Positions 12,310 to 12,431 of a stretch of DNA of 12,431 nt are shown here, piece by piece (position 1 is the first letter of the stretch; the number at the start of each line of letters is the position of its first letter). The stretch is from NCBI RefSeq assembly GCF_901212495.1, contig NZ_CAAKNY010000038.1, positions 6,654 through 19,084 of the forward strand, written 5' to 3'. Under the pieces are notes generated by a model, which saw only the letters and a program-made list of their open reading frames with translations, had not been told where the DNA came from and ran no database searches. The stretch is from Collinsella aerofaciens (lineage in GTDB: Bacteria > Actinomycetota > Coriobacteriia > Coriobacteriales > Coriobacteriaceae). The position numbers and the translations under genes are program-made.

Positions 12310-12431
12310 ATGGCAAATATGAGTACTGTTGCTGGCGTAGTATCATATCGAGCTTACAAGATAACCGACACAACAGCAAATATGTTCATTAATGTTGGCA
12401 CCCTTGATTATCAACTTTATCCGAACACCTC
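12310..12431 (+). CDS. Possible start of an unidentified gene, cut by the window edge
   Basis: From ATG 12310 (or 12319) the frame is open to the end of the window, about 40 codons, beginning MANMSTVAGVVSYRAYKITD. The DNA here is clearly more A+T-rich than the rest of the window and the codons are mixed. No good Shine-Dalgarno precedes either ATG, and the same frame is open well upstream through the repeat motif, so an open frame alone is weak proof. I do not recognise the product. A minus-strand frame also enters from the right edge and stops near 12346, so a gene end on that strand is an alternative. Confidence 0.3.
   Translation, partial: MANMSTVAGVVSYRAYKITDTTANMFINVGTLDYQLYPNT

Noticed and set aside
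12114..12392. 92-codon plus-strand frame over the DAHP synthase promoter and repeat motif
   Set aside because: No ribosome site; it spans a promoter and a dispersed repeat, and the translation shows no protein-like features.
1..12431. CRISPR arrays, tRNA or rRNA genes, insertion sequences with transposase
   Set aside because: Looked for regularly spaced repeats, tRNA-like TTCGAATC arms and transposase motifs on both strands; none seen. The repeats found are non-coding palindromes.

Overview
The window is G+C-rich bacterial DNA with short intergenic spacers, strong Shine-Dalgarno sites and many palindromic intergenic repeats. Together with the gene content this suggests a gut actinobacterium of the Coriobacteriia, most like Collinsella. 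That assignment is inferred from gene style and repeats; there is no rRNA or marker gene to prove it.

Positions 1-8172 form an agmatine catabolism locus with two adjacent permease-deiminase modules. Module 1 has the 3' end of a putrescine carbamoyltransferase, an APC-type permease (agmatine/putrescine antiporter type) and agmatine deiminase A1, all on +. Two tandem intrinsic terminators follow. Module 2 has a paralogous permease, a small unknown gene on -, a GAF-LuxR regulator on - that is broken by a frameshift, and agmatine deiminase A2 on +. The expected chemistry is agmatine uptake in exchange for putrescine, deimination to N-carbamoylputrescine, then phosphorolysis to putrescine and carbamoyl phosphate. 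The carbamate kinase that would make ATP is not in the window.

The most unusual part is the RNA-level architecture of this locus. All three spacers preceding permease 2 or a deiminase hold strong, mutually different RNA folds: a 368-nt multi-hairpin leader with a clean three-way junction before aguA1; a 20-bp hairpin, a possible 60-codon upstream ORF and a strong intrinsic terminator ending about 20 nt before permease 2; and an H-type pseudoknot geometry abutting the Shine-Dalgarno of aguA2. No known riboswitch class was recognised in any of them.

Positions 8173-9838 carry an AlbA_2/ATPase-type transcriptional regulator with a readable promoter overlapped by repeated TATCG-N-CGATA operators, which suggests autoregulation. 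A GNAT acetyltransferase (9921-10565, -) is convergent with it. A 480-bp spacer (10566-11046) is packed with five palindromic elements. A class I DAHP synthase (11047-12078, -), first enzyme of the shikimate pathway, has a good promoter. The right end is more A+T-rich and may hold the start of another + strand gene. A 31-bp motif occurs twice in inverted orientation (5890-5920 and 12190-12220), and a 121-bp element with near-perfect terminal inverted repeats lies at 5709-5829; both are probably dispersed genomic repeats.
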